Below are positions 25,430-33,588 of a stretch of DNA of 64,000 nucleotides, piece after piece. Source of the stretch: Thalassospira sp. TSL5-1. GTDB taxonomy: Bacteria > Pseudomonadota > Alphaproteobacteria > Rhodospirillales > Thalassospiraceae. The DNA is taken from the NCBI RefSeq assembly GCF_001907695.1, contig NZ_KV880638.1, positions 558,882 to 622,881 of the forward strand, given 5' to 3'. A program made the translations under genes and the position numbers. The notes under the pieces are model-generated. The model saw nothing but the letters and a program-made list of their open reading frames with translations. It was not told the DNA's origin and ran no database searches. Positions within the stretch are counted from its first letter, which is position 1. Every line of letters begins with the position of its first letter.

Positions 25430-25632
25430 TGAACGCAATGGTAGATGTGTATGGCGTTTTTCTGCCGAGCTTTCTGGTCTCGGCGATTTTGGCCTGGGGC
25501 AGCCTGGTTGTGCTGCGAAAAGTTTTGCTGCGCGCGGGTTTTTACCGAGCCACGTTTCATCCTGCTTTGATCGACCTGGCGCTGTTTGTGTTGCTGCTGG
25601 CCGGGATCACGGCAGTATTTGTAGGTAGGTGA
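25426..25632 (+). CDS. DUF1656 small membrane protein of the AaeX type
   Basis: A 68-residue protein with two hydrophobic segments (SFLVSAILAWGSLVVL and LALFVLLLAGITAVF). DUF1656 (AaeX) proteins are regularly encoded between FUSC and HlyD genes and are thought to be accessory parts of the pump. The start overlaps the FUSC stop, GGAGGG lies upstream, and the HlyD gene follows 3 bases after the stop. Confidence 0.9.
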   Translation: MMNAMVDVYGVFLPSFLVSAILAWGSLVVLRKVLLRAGFYRATFHPALIDLALFVLLLAGITAVFVGR

Positions 25633-25635
25633 GTT

Positions 25636-26535
25636 ATGAAAAAATGGTTTTCCCGTGCCGGTCGGTTTCTGCTGTCCGGTGTTGTGGTTGTGGCAGCAAT
25701 TATCGCCGGTATGCAATTGTGGGATTATTACATGAATGATCCCTGGACCCGTGATGGCCGCATCAGTGCCGATGTGGTGGCAATTGCGCCCGATGTTTCC
25801 GGCCTGGTCAGCAAGGTTTATGTTTCCGACAACCAGACGGTCAAAGCCGGTGATCCCCTGTTTGAAATTGACACCGCCCGCTTTAAGGTGGCGCAAGATC
25901 AGGCACAGGCCCAGTTAGACAGCGCGCTTGCCAGTGAAAAGCAGGCTGAACGCGAAGTCCATCGTTATCAAAACCTTAGCAGCGATGCCGTTTCGCGCCA
26001 GAAAAAGGAACAGGTGGAAACCGCCCTTGCCACGGCAAAGGCCAAGGTGGCCCTGGCGCAGTCCGACCTTGATCTGGCAAAGCTTAACCTGGATCGTGCC
26101 CGTGTTGTTGCGCCGGTGGATGGCACCCTGACCAACTTTTCCCTGCGCCCAGGCAATTATGTTGGGGCAGGCAAGGCCATTGCCGCATTGATTGATGGCA
26201 GTTCCTATTATGTGGCGGGGTACTTTGAAGAAACCAAATTGCCCCGCATCACCGTGGGAGATCGGGTCGAGGTTAAACTGATGGGCGAGCAAAATCCGAT
26301 TTACGGCCATGTCGCAAGCATTGCTGCCGGGATTCAGGACAGCGAACGCAGTGGGGCCAATGGCAATCTTGCCAATGTCAAACCGACTTTTAGCTGGGTG
26401 CGCCTCGCCCAGCGTGTTCCGGTCCGCATCAGCCTGGATGACGTGCCGCAAAATGTACGTTTAGTCGCCGGGCGCAGCGCAACCGTGCGCGTGATGGATG
26501 CCGCAGCCAGCAGTCCGGTTTATAATTTGTTTTGA
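25636..26535 (+). CDS. HlyD/AaeA-type periplasmic adaptor
   Basis: Membrane fusion protein of 299 residues: N-terminal anchor helix (FLLSGVVVVAAIIAGMQLW), then a biotinyl-lipoyl-like half (ISADVVAIAPDVSGLVSKVYV), a short coiled coil of about 70 residues (75-145), the second lipoyl half (ARVVAPVDGTLTNFSLRPGNYV) and a beta-barrel part. It would connect the FUSC pump to an outer-membrane channel. Last gene of the MarR-controlled operon, ending at a strong terminator. Confidence 0.93.
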   Translation: MKKWFSRAGRFLLSGVVVVAAIIAGMQLWDYYMNDPWTRDGRISADVVAIAPDVSGLVSKVYVSDNQTVKAGDPLFEIDTARFKVAQDQAQAQLDSALASEKQAEREVHRYQNLSSDAVSRQKKEQVETALATAKAKVALAQSDLDLAKLNLDRARVVAPVDGTLTNFSLRPGNYVGAGKAIAALIDGSSYYVAGYFEETKLPRITVGDRVEVKLMGEQNPIYGHVASIAAGIQDSERSGANGNLANVKPTFSWVRLAQRVPVRISLDDVPQNVRLVAGRSATVRVMDAAASSPVYNLF

Positions 26536-26546
26536 TGTTTATGAAG

Positions 26547-26587
26547 ATGGCGGCCTGGCAAAATGCGGGGCCGCCATTAATCTTTTT
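26547..26587 (+). terminator. Rho-independent terminator of the efflux operon
   Basis: ATGGCGGCC pairs perfectly with GGCCGCCAT around a 13-base loop, followed by TTAATCTTTTT. Confidence 0.85.
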
Positions 26588-26749
26588 GGCCGCATATCCG
26601 GGTTTTGATACCAGCTATTGTCGCCCGGATGATGGCGGCAAGTTTTGGTTGCTGCGATGTTTCATCCTGTATTGGCATAAATGCAGCTTTTGGGTTTTGT
26701 AAATGGCGGGGTAATGAAATTTCCGCTTGCTGCATTGCGACATATTTTG

Positions 26750-26793
26750 GTAATTTTACGAAAGAAAATTTCACCGTTTTAAACTAAAATTAC
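26750..26793. repeat. Inverted repeat before the malyl-CoA lyase-like gene
   Basis: GTAATTTT and AAAATTAC form a perfect 8-base inverted repeat 28 bases apart in an AT-rich stretch just before the gene. It could be an operator or a leader hairpin. Confidence 0.35.
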
Positions 26794-26806
26794 AATGAGG
26801 CTTGTC

Positions 26807-27688
26807 ATGGCAGTTCCCGCGCGTCCACGCCGGTCGGTTCTGTATATGCCGGGGTCCAATGCCCGGGCGCTGGAAAAGGGGCGTTCATTGCCCGCCGACG
26901 GCCTTATTCTTGATATCGAGGACGCCGTTGCCCCCGACTCCAAGGTAACGGCACGCGAACAGATTGTGGCCGCCCTTGATGAAGGCGGCTATGGCCCGCG
27001 GGAAATTCAGGTGCGGGTCAATGGCCTGAATACCCCGTGGGGCTATGACGATGTGGTGGCGGTTGCCAAAAGCCGCGCCGATGCCATTTTGCTGCCCAAG
27101 GTCGAAAGCCCGGAAACCATTCGTCAGGTTGCCGCCATCATGCAGGCCGAAGGGGCGCATGAGGGTATGCGCATCTGGTGCATGATGGAAACGCCGCTTG
27201 CCATGCTTAATGCGCGCGATATTGCCGGGGCGCATCCGCTGTTGGGCGGTTTTGTGATGGGCACATCGGATTTGGCAAAGGACCTTAACTGCGCCCATAC
27301 CCGCGACCGTCTGCCCATGATCACCAGTTTGGGCCTGTGTATGCTGGCGGCGCGTGCCTTTGACCTTGCCATTCTGGATGGGGTGCATCTGGACCTGTCG
27401 GACGAGGATGGCTTTGCCCATGCCTGCCAACAGGGCCGCGAACTGGGCTTTGATGGCAAAACCCTGATTCATCCCAAAACCATCGAGGCAGCCAACCAGG
27501 CCTTTGCCCCGGCGGAAAGCGAAATTGCCTGGGCGCGTAAAATCATTGCCGCACACGAAGAGGCAGCGGCTAAGGGGCAGGGCGTTGTTGTGGTGGATGG
27601 CAAGCTGATTGAAAACCTGCATGTGGTCACCGCCCGGCGGCTGGTTGCCCTGGCTGAGCGCATTGCCGCGATGTCGGTGCAAGACTGA
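26807..27688 (+). CDS. Malyl-CoA lyase / malyl-CoA thioesterase-like enzyme (CitE-HpcH family)
   Basis: TIM-barrel enzyme of the HpcH/CitE family, 293 residues. RSVLYMPGSNARALEKG at the N-terminus and ADGLILDIEDAV with the metal-binding acidic residues are family marks; further motifs are VRVNGLNTPWG, ILLPKVESPE, GTSDLAKDL and GFDGKTLIHPKT. The pattern is closest in my memory to Mcl2-type (3S)-malyl-CoA thioesterases, though lyase activity is possible. AGG in TGAGG is well placed for the second Met, which I use. It lies 50 bases before mesaconyl-CoA hydratase, indicating a role in glyoxylate/propionyl-CoA handling of the ethylmalonyl-CoA type pathway. Confidence 0.85.
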   Translation: MAVPARPRRSVLYMPGSNARALEKGRSLPADGLILDIEDAVAPDSKVTAREQIVAALDEGGYGPREIQVRVNGLNTPWGYDDVVAVAKSRADAILLPKVESPETIRQVAAIMQAEGAHEGMRIWCMMETPLAMLNARDIAGAHPLLGGFVMGTSDLAKDLNCAHTRDRLPMITSLGLCMLAARAFDLAILDGVHLDLSDEDGFAHACQQGRELGFDGKTLIHPKTIEAANQAFAPAESEIAWARKIIAAHEEAAAKGQGVVVVDGKLIENLHVVTARRLVALAERIAAMSVQD

Positions 27689-27738
27689 CCATTGCGTATT
27701 TTATGCCCGCAGATGGGTCGGAAACAGGGGGACAGGCC

Positions 27739-28797
27739 ATGACATCCAAAAACAATCCCGGCCATTATTTCGAGGATTTCCACCTGGGGCAGGAATTGCG
27801 CCATGCCACCCCGCGCACGATCACGGCGGGGGATGTGTCGCTTTATACCGCCCTTTATGGTCCGCGTTTTGCCGTGCAATCCTCGGCCGAATTTGCCCGG
27901 GCGATCGGGTTTCGCGATGCTCCGGTGGATGACCTTCTGGTTTTTCATATGGTGTTTGGCAAAACCGTGCCCGATGTGTCGCTGAATGCGGTGGCGAATC
28001 TTGGCTATGCCGGTGGCGTATTTGGGGTTCCGGTTTATACGGGCGACACGGTTGCCACCGTATCACGGGTGATTGGCCTTAAGGAAAACTCTAACGGTAA
28101 AACCGGGGTGGTTTACGTCAATTCGGTCGGGCGGAACCAGCATGGTGAAATGGTGGTGGATTATAACCGCTGGGTCATGGTCCACAAAAAGAACCCCGAT
28201 GCTCCTGCGCCCGAAATCCACCTGCCCGATTTGCCTTCTGTTGTGGACCCCCGTGCCCTTCAGGTGCCAGTTGGGCTGGATCTGGCGCGGTATGACTGTG
28301 ATTTGGCCGGTTCGCCGCATTTCTGGGATGATTATGAAATTGGCGAAAAGATCGATCATGTCGATGGTATGACGATAGAGGAAGCGGAGCATCAACTGGC
28401 AACCCGACTTTATCAAAACACTGCCAAGGTCCATTTTGACCAAGTCAATGCCAATCGGGGGCGGTTTGGCAAGCGGCTGATTTATGGGGGGCATGTCATG
28501 TCGCTGGCGCGCGCACTGTCCTTTAACGGGTTGGGCAATGCCTTTAAAATTCTGGCGATCAATGCCGGTAGCCACGCCAACCCCGCCTTTGCCGGAAATA
28601 CTGTTTTTGCCTGGTCGGAAATTCTGGATAAATTTGCCATTCCGGGGCGCGATGATGTCGGGGCATTACGGGTCCGGCTGGTTGCCATGCGGGATCGCGA
28701 GGCGGCCGATTTTGCCCTGCGCGATGATACCGGAAAATATGACTCCGCCGTGCTTTTGGATTTTGATCATATTATATTGATCCCCAAACGGCGTTGA
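27739..28797 (+). CDS. mch: Mesaconyl-CoA hydratase (MaoC family, double hotdog)
   Basis: A 352-residue MaoC-type dehydratase of the mesaconyl-CoA hydratase group, which interconverts mesaconyl-C1-CoA and beta-methylmalyl-CoA. Diagnostic stretches are NPGHYFEDFHLGQELRH at the start, LLVFHMVFGKTVPDVSLNA, VIGLKENSNGKTGVVYV and, in the second half, DQVNANRGRFGKRLIYGGH. The in-frame ATG 12 codons upstream would add an unusual leader; I prefer the one right before TSKNNPGHYF. Together with the preceding gene this gives mesaconyl-CoA to glyoxylate plus propionyl-CoA. The remaining ethylmalonyl-CoA pathway genes are not in the window. Confidence 0.88.
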   Translation: MTSKNNPGHYFEDFHLGQELRHATPRTITAGDVSLYTALYGPRFAVQSSAEFARAIGFRDAPVDDLLVFHMVFGKTVPDVSLNAVANLGYAGGVFGVPVYTGDTVATVSRVIGLKENSNGKTGVVYVNSVGRNQHGEMVVDYNRWVMVHKKNPDAPAPEIHLPDLPSVVDPRALQVPVGLDLARYDCDLAGSPHFWDDYEIGEKIDHVDGMTIEEAEHQLATRLYQNTAKVHFDQVNANRGRFGKRLIYGGHVMSLARALSFNGLGNAFKILAINAGSHANPAFAGNTVFAWSEILDKFAIPGRDDVGALRVRLVAMRDREAADFALRDDTGKYDSAVLLDFDHIILIPKRR

Positions 28798-28811
28798 AAC
28801 GTAGAAAGTTC

Positions 28812-28844
28812 AAAAAAGCGCACCCGAAGCTTTTTGGGTGCGTT
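28812..28844. terminator. Hairpin after mch
   Basis: CGCACCC pairs with GGGTGCG around a 10-base loop. The T run lies on the minus-strand side (AAAAAA before the stem on plus), so on the plus strand it is a stem without a good U tail. Confidence 0.4.
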
Positions 28845-28968
28845 ACAGCATGATATATCTCCGACTAAGGGGGATATTGCCTTGGGTTTAACTATATGAA
28901 ACAAGTCTAAAACACCGGCAGAAATGGCGTTAATTCGCAGATTTCTTTGGTTTTCAAAGGCGTTGAGA

Positions 28969-28999
28969 TTGACTTACCCCCATCGCGTGGGTAAATAAT
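28969..28999 (+). promoter_or_regulatory. Candidate promoter of sdhCDAB with overlapping inverted repeat
   Basis: TTGACT is followed after 17 bases by TAAATA (or after 19 by AATAAT). TTACCC and GGGTAA form an inverted repeat within the spacer and could be an operator. The sdhC ATG follows 43 bases later. Confidence 0.4.
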
Positions 29000-29041
29000 C
29001 CCTGCTTTCCCGCCAGCTATTTGAGAAGAGGCAATTCCGTT

Positions 29042-29422
29042 ATGAGCAAAGCCAATCGGCCGCTGTCTCCCCACCTTCAGGTGTATAGGCTCCCGCTGAC
29101 GGCCAAAATGTCCATTTCGTTCCGCATCATGGGCATTGGCCTTGCCATTGGTTTCGTATTCCTGACGTCGTGGCTTATCGCCGCTGGCGATGGCCGGAAT
29201 ACGTTCGAGGGCTATCAGGCATTTTTCACCTCGTGGTTTGGTTTGTTGTTGCTGTTCGGTTGGACAGTGGCGTTTTTCTATCACGCCTGCAACGGTCTCC
29301 GGCATCTTGTCTGGGATACCGGTCGCGGCCTGACGAAAGAAGGGGCGGCACAGTCGAACCCGATCGTTCTTGGCGCGGCAGTCGTGCTGACCATCATCAC
29401 CTGGATTATCGGTCTGGTTTGA
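29042..29422 (+). CDS. sdhC: Succinate dehydrogenase cytochrome b556 subunit
   Basis: Membrane anchor subunit binding heme b and ubiquinone. The 126 residues have the SdhC N-terminus RPLSPHLQVYRLPLTAKMS, three hydrophobic helices, and the heme region FFYHACNGLRHLVWDTG with the axial His. An open frame begins seven codons earlier, but MSKANRPLSPHLQ is the typical start. First gene of sdhCDAB; the next starts 26 bases on. Confidence 0.95.
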   Translation: MSKANRPLSPHLQVYRLPLTAKMSISFRIMGIGLAIGFVFLTSWLIAAGDGRNTFEGYQAFFTSWFGLLLLFGWTVAFFYHACNGLRHLVWDTGRGLTKEGAAQSNPIVLGAAVVLTIITWIIGLV

Positions 29423-29448
29423 TCCAGGCAAATGGGGACAAGGTTGTT

Positions 29449-29832
29449 ATGAAGATGCAATCCGATCTGGGCCGTGTGCGCGGCCTTGGTTCCGCCAAAA
29501 GCGGCTCTTCGCACTGGTGGGCGCAGCGCGTCACCGCTGCGGCCAATCTGCCGCTGGGACTGTGGTTTATTTATTCGATCCTTGCAGGGCATACCGCATC
29601 CTTTGATGCCGTTCATGCCTGGTTAAGCAGCTATTTCCACGCAACCATGATGATCCTGCTGGTCATTTCGGTTGCCTGGCATTTCGTTCTCGGCCTGCAA
29701 GTTGTGATCGAAGATTATGTGCATAACCGTAAAGCAGAAATCGTTTCGCTGCTGCTGATTCGTGCGCTCACGGTTTTTATGACCGTTGCCGCGATTATTT
29801 CGGTGCTGCGAATCGTTTTTGCCGGAGCCTGA
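29449..29832 (+). CDS. sdhD: Succinate dehydrogenase hydrophobic anchor subunit
   Basis: A 127-residue second membrane anchor. Three helices, WWAQRVTAAANLPLGLW at the start and the AWHFVLGLQVVIEDYVH stretch carrying the heme ligand His and quinone-site residues. The start follows AAGGTTGTT and is in the usual place before the conserved RVRGLGSAKSG. Three bases separate it from sdhA. Confidence 0.94.
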   Translation: MKMQSDLGRVRGLGSAKSGSSHWWAQRVTAAANLPLGLWFIYSILAGHTASFDAVHAWLSSYFHATMMILLVISVAWHFVLGLQVVIEDYVHNRKAEIVSLLLIRALTVFMTVAAIISVLRIVFAGA

Positions 29833-29835
29833 GCA

Positions 29836-31632
29836 ATGACAGAATCCTATAAAATTATCGACCATAACTACGATGTTGTCGTTATGGGTGCCGGTGGCGC
29901 GGGTCTTCGCGCAACGCTCGGCACGGTCGAAGCCGGTCTGAAGACCGCCTGTATCACCAAGGTTTTCCCGACCCGTTCGCACACCGTTGCCGCCCAGGGC
30001 GGTATTGGTGCATCCCTTGGTAACATGTCCGAGGACCATTGGCAGTGGCATATGTATGACACCGTCAAGGGGTCCGACTGGCTGGGTGACCAGGACGCGA
30101 TTGAATATATGTGCCGTAACGCCGTTCCGGCGGTTCATGAACTTGAACATTACGGTATGCCGTTCTCGCGTACTGCCGAAGGTAAAATTTACCAGCGCCC
30201 GTTTGGCGGCCATACCCGTGACCACGGCAAGGCCCCGGTCGAACGTGCCTGTGCCGCAGCTGACCGTACCGGTCATGCCATGCTGCACACGCTGTATCAG
30301 CAGTGCCTGAAGCACAAGGCCGAATTCTTTGTTGAATATATCGCCATTGATTTGATCATGGATGATGACGGTACCTGCCGTGGCCTGGTGGCCTGGGATC
30401 TTGATACCGGCATCATGCACCGCTTTAACGCCAAGATGACCATTTTGGCATCGGGTGGTTATGGCCGTGCGTTCTTTAGCTGCACCTCGGCCCATACCTG
30501 CACCGGTGACGGTCATGGCATGGTGGCTCGTGCGGGGCTTGGTCTTCAGGACATGGAATTTGTTCAGTTCCACCCGACCGGCATTTATGGTTCGGGCTGC
30601 CTGATTACCGAAGGCGCACGCGGTGAAGGGGGGTATCTTACCAACTCCGAAGGCGAACGTTTCATGGAACGTTATGCCCCGACCGTGAAAGACCTGGCAT
30701 CGCGTGACGTTGTGTCGCGTGGTATGGCCCAGGAAATTCGTGATGGTCGTGGTGTTGGTGAACATGGCGAATATATCCATCTGCATCTTGAGCATCTGGG
30801 CTCGGAAGTCCTGTGGGAACGCCTGCCGGGCATTACCGAAACGGCCAAGATTTTTGCCGGTGTGGATGCGACCAAGGAACCGATCCCGGTCCTGCCGACG
30901 GTCCATTACAATATGGGCGGCATTCCGACCAACTATAAGGGCGAAGTCCTTAACCCGACAGCCGATGACCCCAACCGGATCGTACCGGGCCTGATGGCTG
31001 CTGGCGAAGCGGCCTGTGTGTCGGTTCATGGTGCCAACCGTCTGGGTACGAACTCGCTGCTCGATCTGGTTGTGTTTGGTCGTGCCTGTGGCATGCACGC
31101 CGCCGAGGTTGTTGATCCGAAATCGTCGTTCAAGGAACTCAAGGCTTCCGATGGCCAGACGGCGCTGGATCGTTTCGACCGTTTGCGTTGGGCCAAGGGT
31201 GCCCGTCCGACGGCTGAAATCCGCCTGGAAATGCAAAAGGTCATGCAGGCCAATTGTGGTGTGTTCCGTACTGCTGAAATCCTGGGTGAAGGCGTTGAAA
31301 AACTCGCCAAAACCGCAGCAACCCTGTCAGATGTTTCCGTGTCTGACCGTTCGCTGATCTGGAACTCCGATCTGGTGGAAACGATGGAGCTGGAAAACCT
31401 GATGGTTTGTGCCGCCTCCACCATGAATTCTGCCGATGCACGCCATGAATCGCGCGGCGCACACGCCCACGAGGATTATCCCAAGCGTGACGACGAAGTC
31501 TGGATGAAGCACACCATTGCCAAAGTTGCCTGGGACAACAACTATGGCGTTGACCTCACCTATCGCCCGGTCAACAACTTCACCCTGACCGATGAAGTTG
31601 AATATATCGAGCCGAAGGAACGCGTATATTAA
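29836..31632 (+). CDS. sdhA: Succinate dehydrogenase flavoprotein subunit
   Basis: Catalytic subunit of complex II, oxidising succinate to fumarate. FAD-binding [15 protein letters not shown] at residue 14, the flavinylated His49 in [14 protein letters not shown], the substrate region [21 protein letters not shown], and the C-terminal [15 protein letters not shown] are all standard. The length of 598 residues matches alphaproteobacterial SdhA. Codon use is cleaner and less GC-skewed than neighbours, as for highly expressed genes. Confidence 0.97.
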   Translation: MTESYKIIDHNYDVVVMGAGGAGLRATLGTVEAGLKTACITKVFPTRSHTVAAQGGIGASLGNMSEDHWQWHMYDTVKGSDWLGDQDAIEYMCRNAVPAVHELEHYGMPFSRTAEGKIYQRPFGGHTRDHGKAPVERACAAADRTGHAMLHTLYQQCLKHKAEFFVEYIAIDLIMDDDGTCRGLVAWDLDTGIMHRFNAKMTILASGGYGRAFFSCTSAHTCTGDGHGMVARAGLGLQDMEFVQFHPTGIYGSGCLITEGARGEGGYLTNSEGERFMERYAPTVKDLASRDVVSRGMAQEIRDGRGVGEHGEYIHLHLEHLGSEVLWERLPGITETAKIFAGVDATKEPIPVLPTVHYNMGGIPTNYKGEVLNPTADDPNRIVPGLMAAGEAACVSVHGANRLGTNSLLDLVVFGRACGMHAAEVVDPKSSFKELKASDGQTALDRFDRLRWAKGARPTAEIRLEMQKVMQANCGVFRTAEILGEGVEKLAKTAATLSDVSVSDRSLIWNSDLVETMELENLMVCAASTMNSADARHESRGAHAHEDYPKRDDEVWMKHTIAKVAWDNNYGVDLTYRPVNNFTLTDEVEYIEPKERVY

Positions 31633-31657
31633 GGCGCGGAGAGAGAGGATTTGAGAG

Positions 31658-32440
31658 ATGGCTGAATTCAAACTTCCCGCCAATTCGGTCGTGCAGGACG
31701 GTAAATCGTTTTCTGCACCGGCGAACGCGAAAAATACCCGGAAATTCCAGATCTATCGTTATGACCCGGATTCCGGTGATAATCCGCGCACCGATACCTA
31801 TGAACTTGACCTTGATGCCTGCGGCCCGATGGTTCTGGACGCGCTGATCAAGATCAAGAATGAAATCGACGCAACCCTGACCTTCCGCCGTTCCTGCCGC
31901 GAGGGGATCTGTGGGTCGTGTGCGATGAATATCGATGGCCGCAACACCCTTGCTTGTCTGAAACCGATCGAAGACATTAACGGTGATGTGAAGATCTATC
32001 CGTTGCCGCATATGCCGGTGGTTAAGGATCTGGTGCCGGACCTGTCACAGCCCTATGCCCAGCTGGCTTCAATCGAGCCCTGGCTTAAGGCCGATAGCCC
32101 GACGCCGCCCGATGGGGAACGTCTGCAGTCGCGTGAAGAGCGCGCCAAACTGGACGGCTTGTGGGAATGTATTTTGTGCTTCTCCTGCTCGACCGCGTGC
32201 CCGTCTTATTGGTGGAATTCGGACCGTTACCTCGGCCCGGCTGTTCTGCTCCAGGCCTATCGCTGGCTGGCAGACTCGCGTGACGAATATACCGGCGAAC
32301 GTCTTGACGCGCTGGAAGATCCGTTCCGCCTGTATCGTTGCCATACGATCATGAACTGCACCAATACTTGCCCGAAGGGCCTGAACCCGGCGCTGGCGAT
32401 TACCGAAATCAAGAAGATGATTGCGGAACGCGGCGCCTGA
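31658..32440 (+). CDS. sdhB: Succinate dehydrogenase iron-sulfur subunit
   Basis: Electron-transfer subunit of complex II, 260 residues. The [2Fe-2S] site is [21 protein letters not shown], the [4Fe-4S] site [16 protein letters not shown] and the [3Fe-4S] site [25 protein letters not shown] precedes the ATG. Ends at a strong terminator. Confidence 0.97.
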   Translation: MAEFKLPANSVVQDGKSFSAPANAKNTRKFQIYRYDPDSGDNPRTDTYELDLDACGPMVLDALIKIKNEIDATLTFRRSCREGICGSCAMNIDGRNTLACLKPIEDINGDVKIYPLPHMPVVKDLVPDLSQPYAQLASIEPWLKADSPTPPDGERLQSREERAKLDGLWECILCFSCSTACPSYWWNSDRYLGPAVLLQAYRWLADSRDEYTGERLDALEDPFRLYRCHTIMNCTNTCPKGLNPALAITEIKKMIAERGA

Positions 32441-32478
32441 TCAATCGGCCCGCGTACCATACAGTCATTCTGTGCACA

Positions 32479-32516
32479 GAAGCCGCCGGAATTTCCCGGC
32501 GGCTTCTTTGTGTTTT
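32479..32516 (+). terminator. Terminator of sdhCDAB (bidirectional position)
   Basis: GAAGCCGCCGG pairs perfectly with CCGGCGGCTTC (11 bases, 6-base loop), followed by TTTGTGTTTT. It lies between convergent sdhB and the FMN reductase gene. Confidence 0.88.
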
Positions 32517-32552
32517 GCAGTGTGTTTCAGGGAATTTCCGGCTTTGCCTCGT

Positions 32553-33104
32553 TCAGACCGCCAGTTTTTCGGCAGTATTCAGGAAATTGTCGAGATAGCT
32601 CTGCAGGAAGGCTTTGGTATCCTCGATGGCAATGCTGCCATCATCGCCAATCAACTCGGCTTTGAAGGCGATATAGGCTTCACCGCCCATTACCAGCGCA
32701 CCAAGAATGCCCATGACCTGGCGCAAATGCTGCTGGGCAACTGCTGTGCCGATGGCACCGGGCGACGTGCCGGTCATCGCGATTGCCTTGCCTTTCCAGA
32801 CATTTTTATCCGCCGGTTTTGAACCCCAGTCGATGGCGTTTTTCAAAACTGCGGTGATGGAACGGTTATGTTCGGGTGTGACCATCAGGACGGCATCACA
32901 GGCGGCAACCTCGCGGGTAAAGCGGTTGACCACATCGGGGCGGTTGCCCTCATGGTCCTGGTTATATATCGGCAGATCATCAATTTTGATCATGTGGGTA
33001 TCCGCACGATCGCCGATCAGCTCAATCATGGCGCGCGCCAGTTTCTGATTGATTGACCCGGTGCGATTGCTGCCAACAATAACGGCCAGTTTCAATTTTG
33101 CCAT
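32553..33104 (-). CDS. NADPH-dependent FMN/azo reductase
   Basis: Flavodoxin-like NAD(P)H:FMN reductase of 183 residues. The phosphate-binding loop is GSNRTGSINQKLARAM near residue 12, and the VTPEHNRSITAVLKNAIDW stretch is the family TPEYNxSxxxxLKNAID motif with His for Tyr. Such enzymes reduce flavins, quinones or chromate. It is monocistronic as far as can be seen; nothing recognisable lies upstream of it for nearly 500 bases. Confidence 0.92.
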   Translation of the reverse strand: MAKLKLAVIVGSNRTGSINQKLARAMIELIGDRADTHMIKIDDLPIYNQDHEGNRPDVVNRFTREVAACDAVLMVTPEHNRSITAVLKNAIDWGSKPADKNVWKGKAIAMTGTSPGAIGTAVAQQHLRQVMGILGALVMGGEAYIAFKAELIGDDGSIAIEDTKAFLQSYLDNFLNTAEKLAV

Positions 33105-33588
33105 TGGGAACTCCTTTCAAAATGCCTTGTAAAAAGGGACTGGATGTTCAGCCTCGGCGTTGTTTACTGGCAGTAAGCGCCAATGCGCGGGCAAAAGACA
33201 AACGACAAGGGGCCAAGGGTCGGGGTAGGGGGCCAGTGACCAAAGTGTTTGGCTTTCCGCCCGTCGCCGATAAGCTGATGAAAATCGTTTCCCTGATAAC
33301 AACAGGGCGGGCCGTTTGTTCCTCAAACCTGGTAAAAGCCCGCCAGTTGGCAAACGTCGATATATTATGGCTTTGAAATCAATCTCTCTTTTATTTTTAG
33401 CCAGTTGTTCCATAAACTGCTGATAATCACCTTTGGTTGCAACCTGGCCTTGAAAACTTCGCAATCCCGTGGCCGAGTGTGTTTCGCATAAAACGCAAAA
33501 AATGGCGCTGTGCAGTTGGTCCCGGAAAATCCGGCATGGCAGGCTGATCGCCCAAAGGAAAAACAAAATAAATGGATATGGATGCACG
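33105..33588. other. Gene-free stretch between FMN reductase and DUF4153-like gene
   Basis: A spacer of 484 bases between divergent genes. It holds no convincing coding sequence, RNA gene or long repeat. A 159-codon open frame on the minus strand has no homology I recognise, and its composition looks like translated spacer. G-rich blocks occur at 33205-33240. Confidence 0.6.

Noticed and set aside
24146-25438. 430-codon open frame antisense to the FUSC gene
   Set aside because: Shadow of a GC-biased gene: His/Gln/Arg-rich translation, no motifs, no ribosome site.
29623-31236. 537-codon open frame antisense to sdhA
   Set aside because: It lies wholly opposite sdhA and sdhD and shows no family motif; the composition (many His, Arg, Thr, Asn) is that of a mirrored, well-biased gene.
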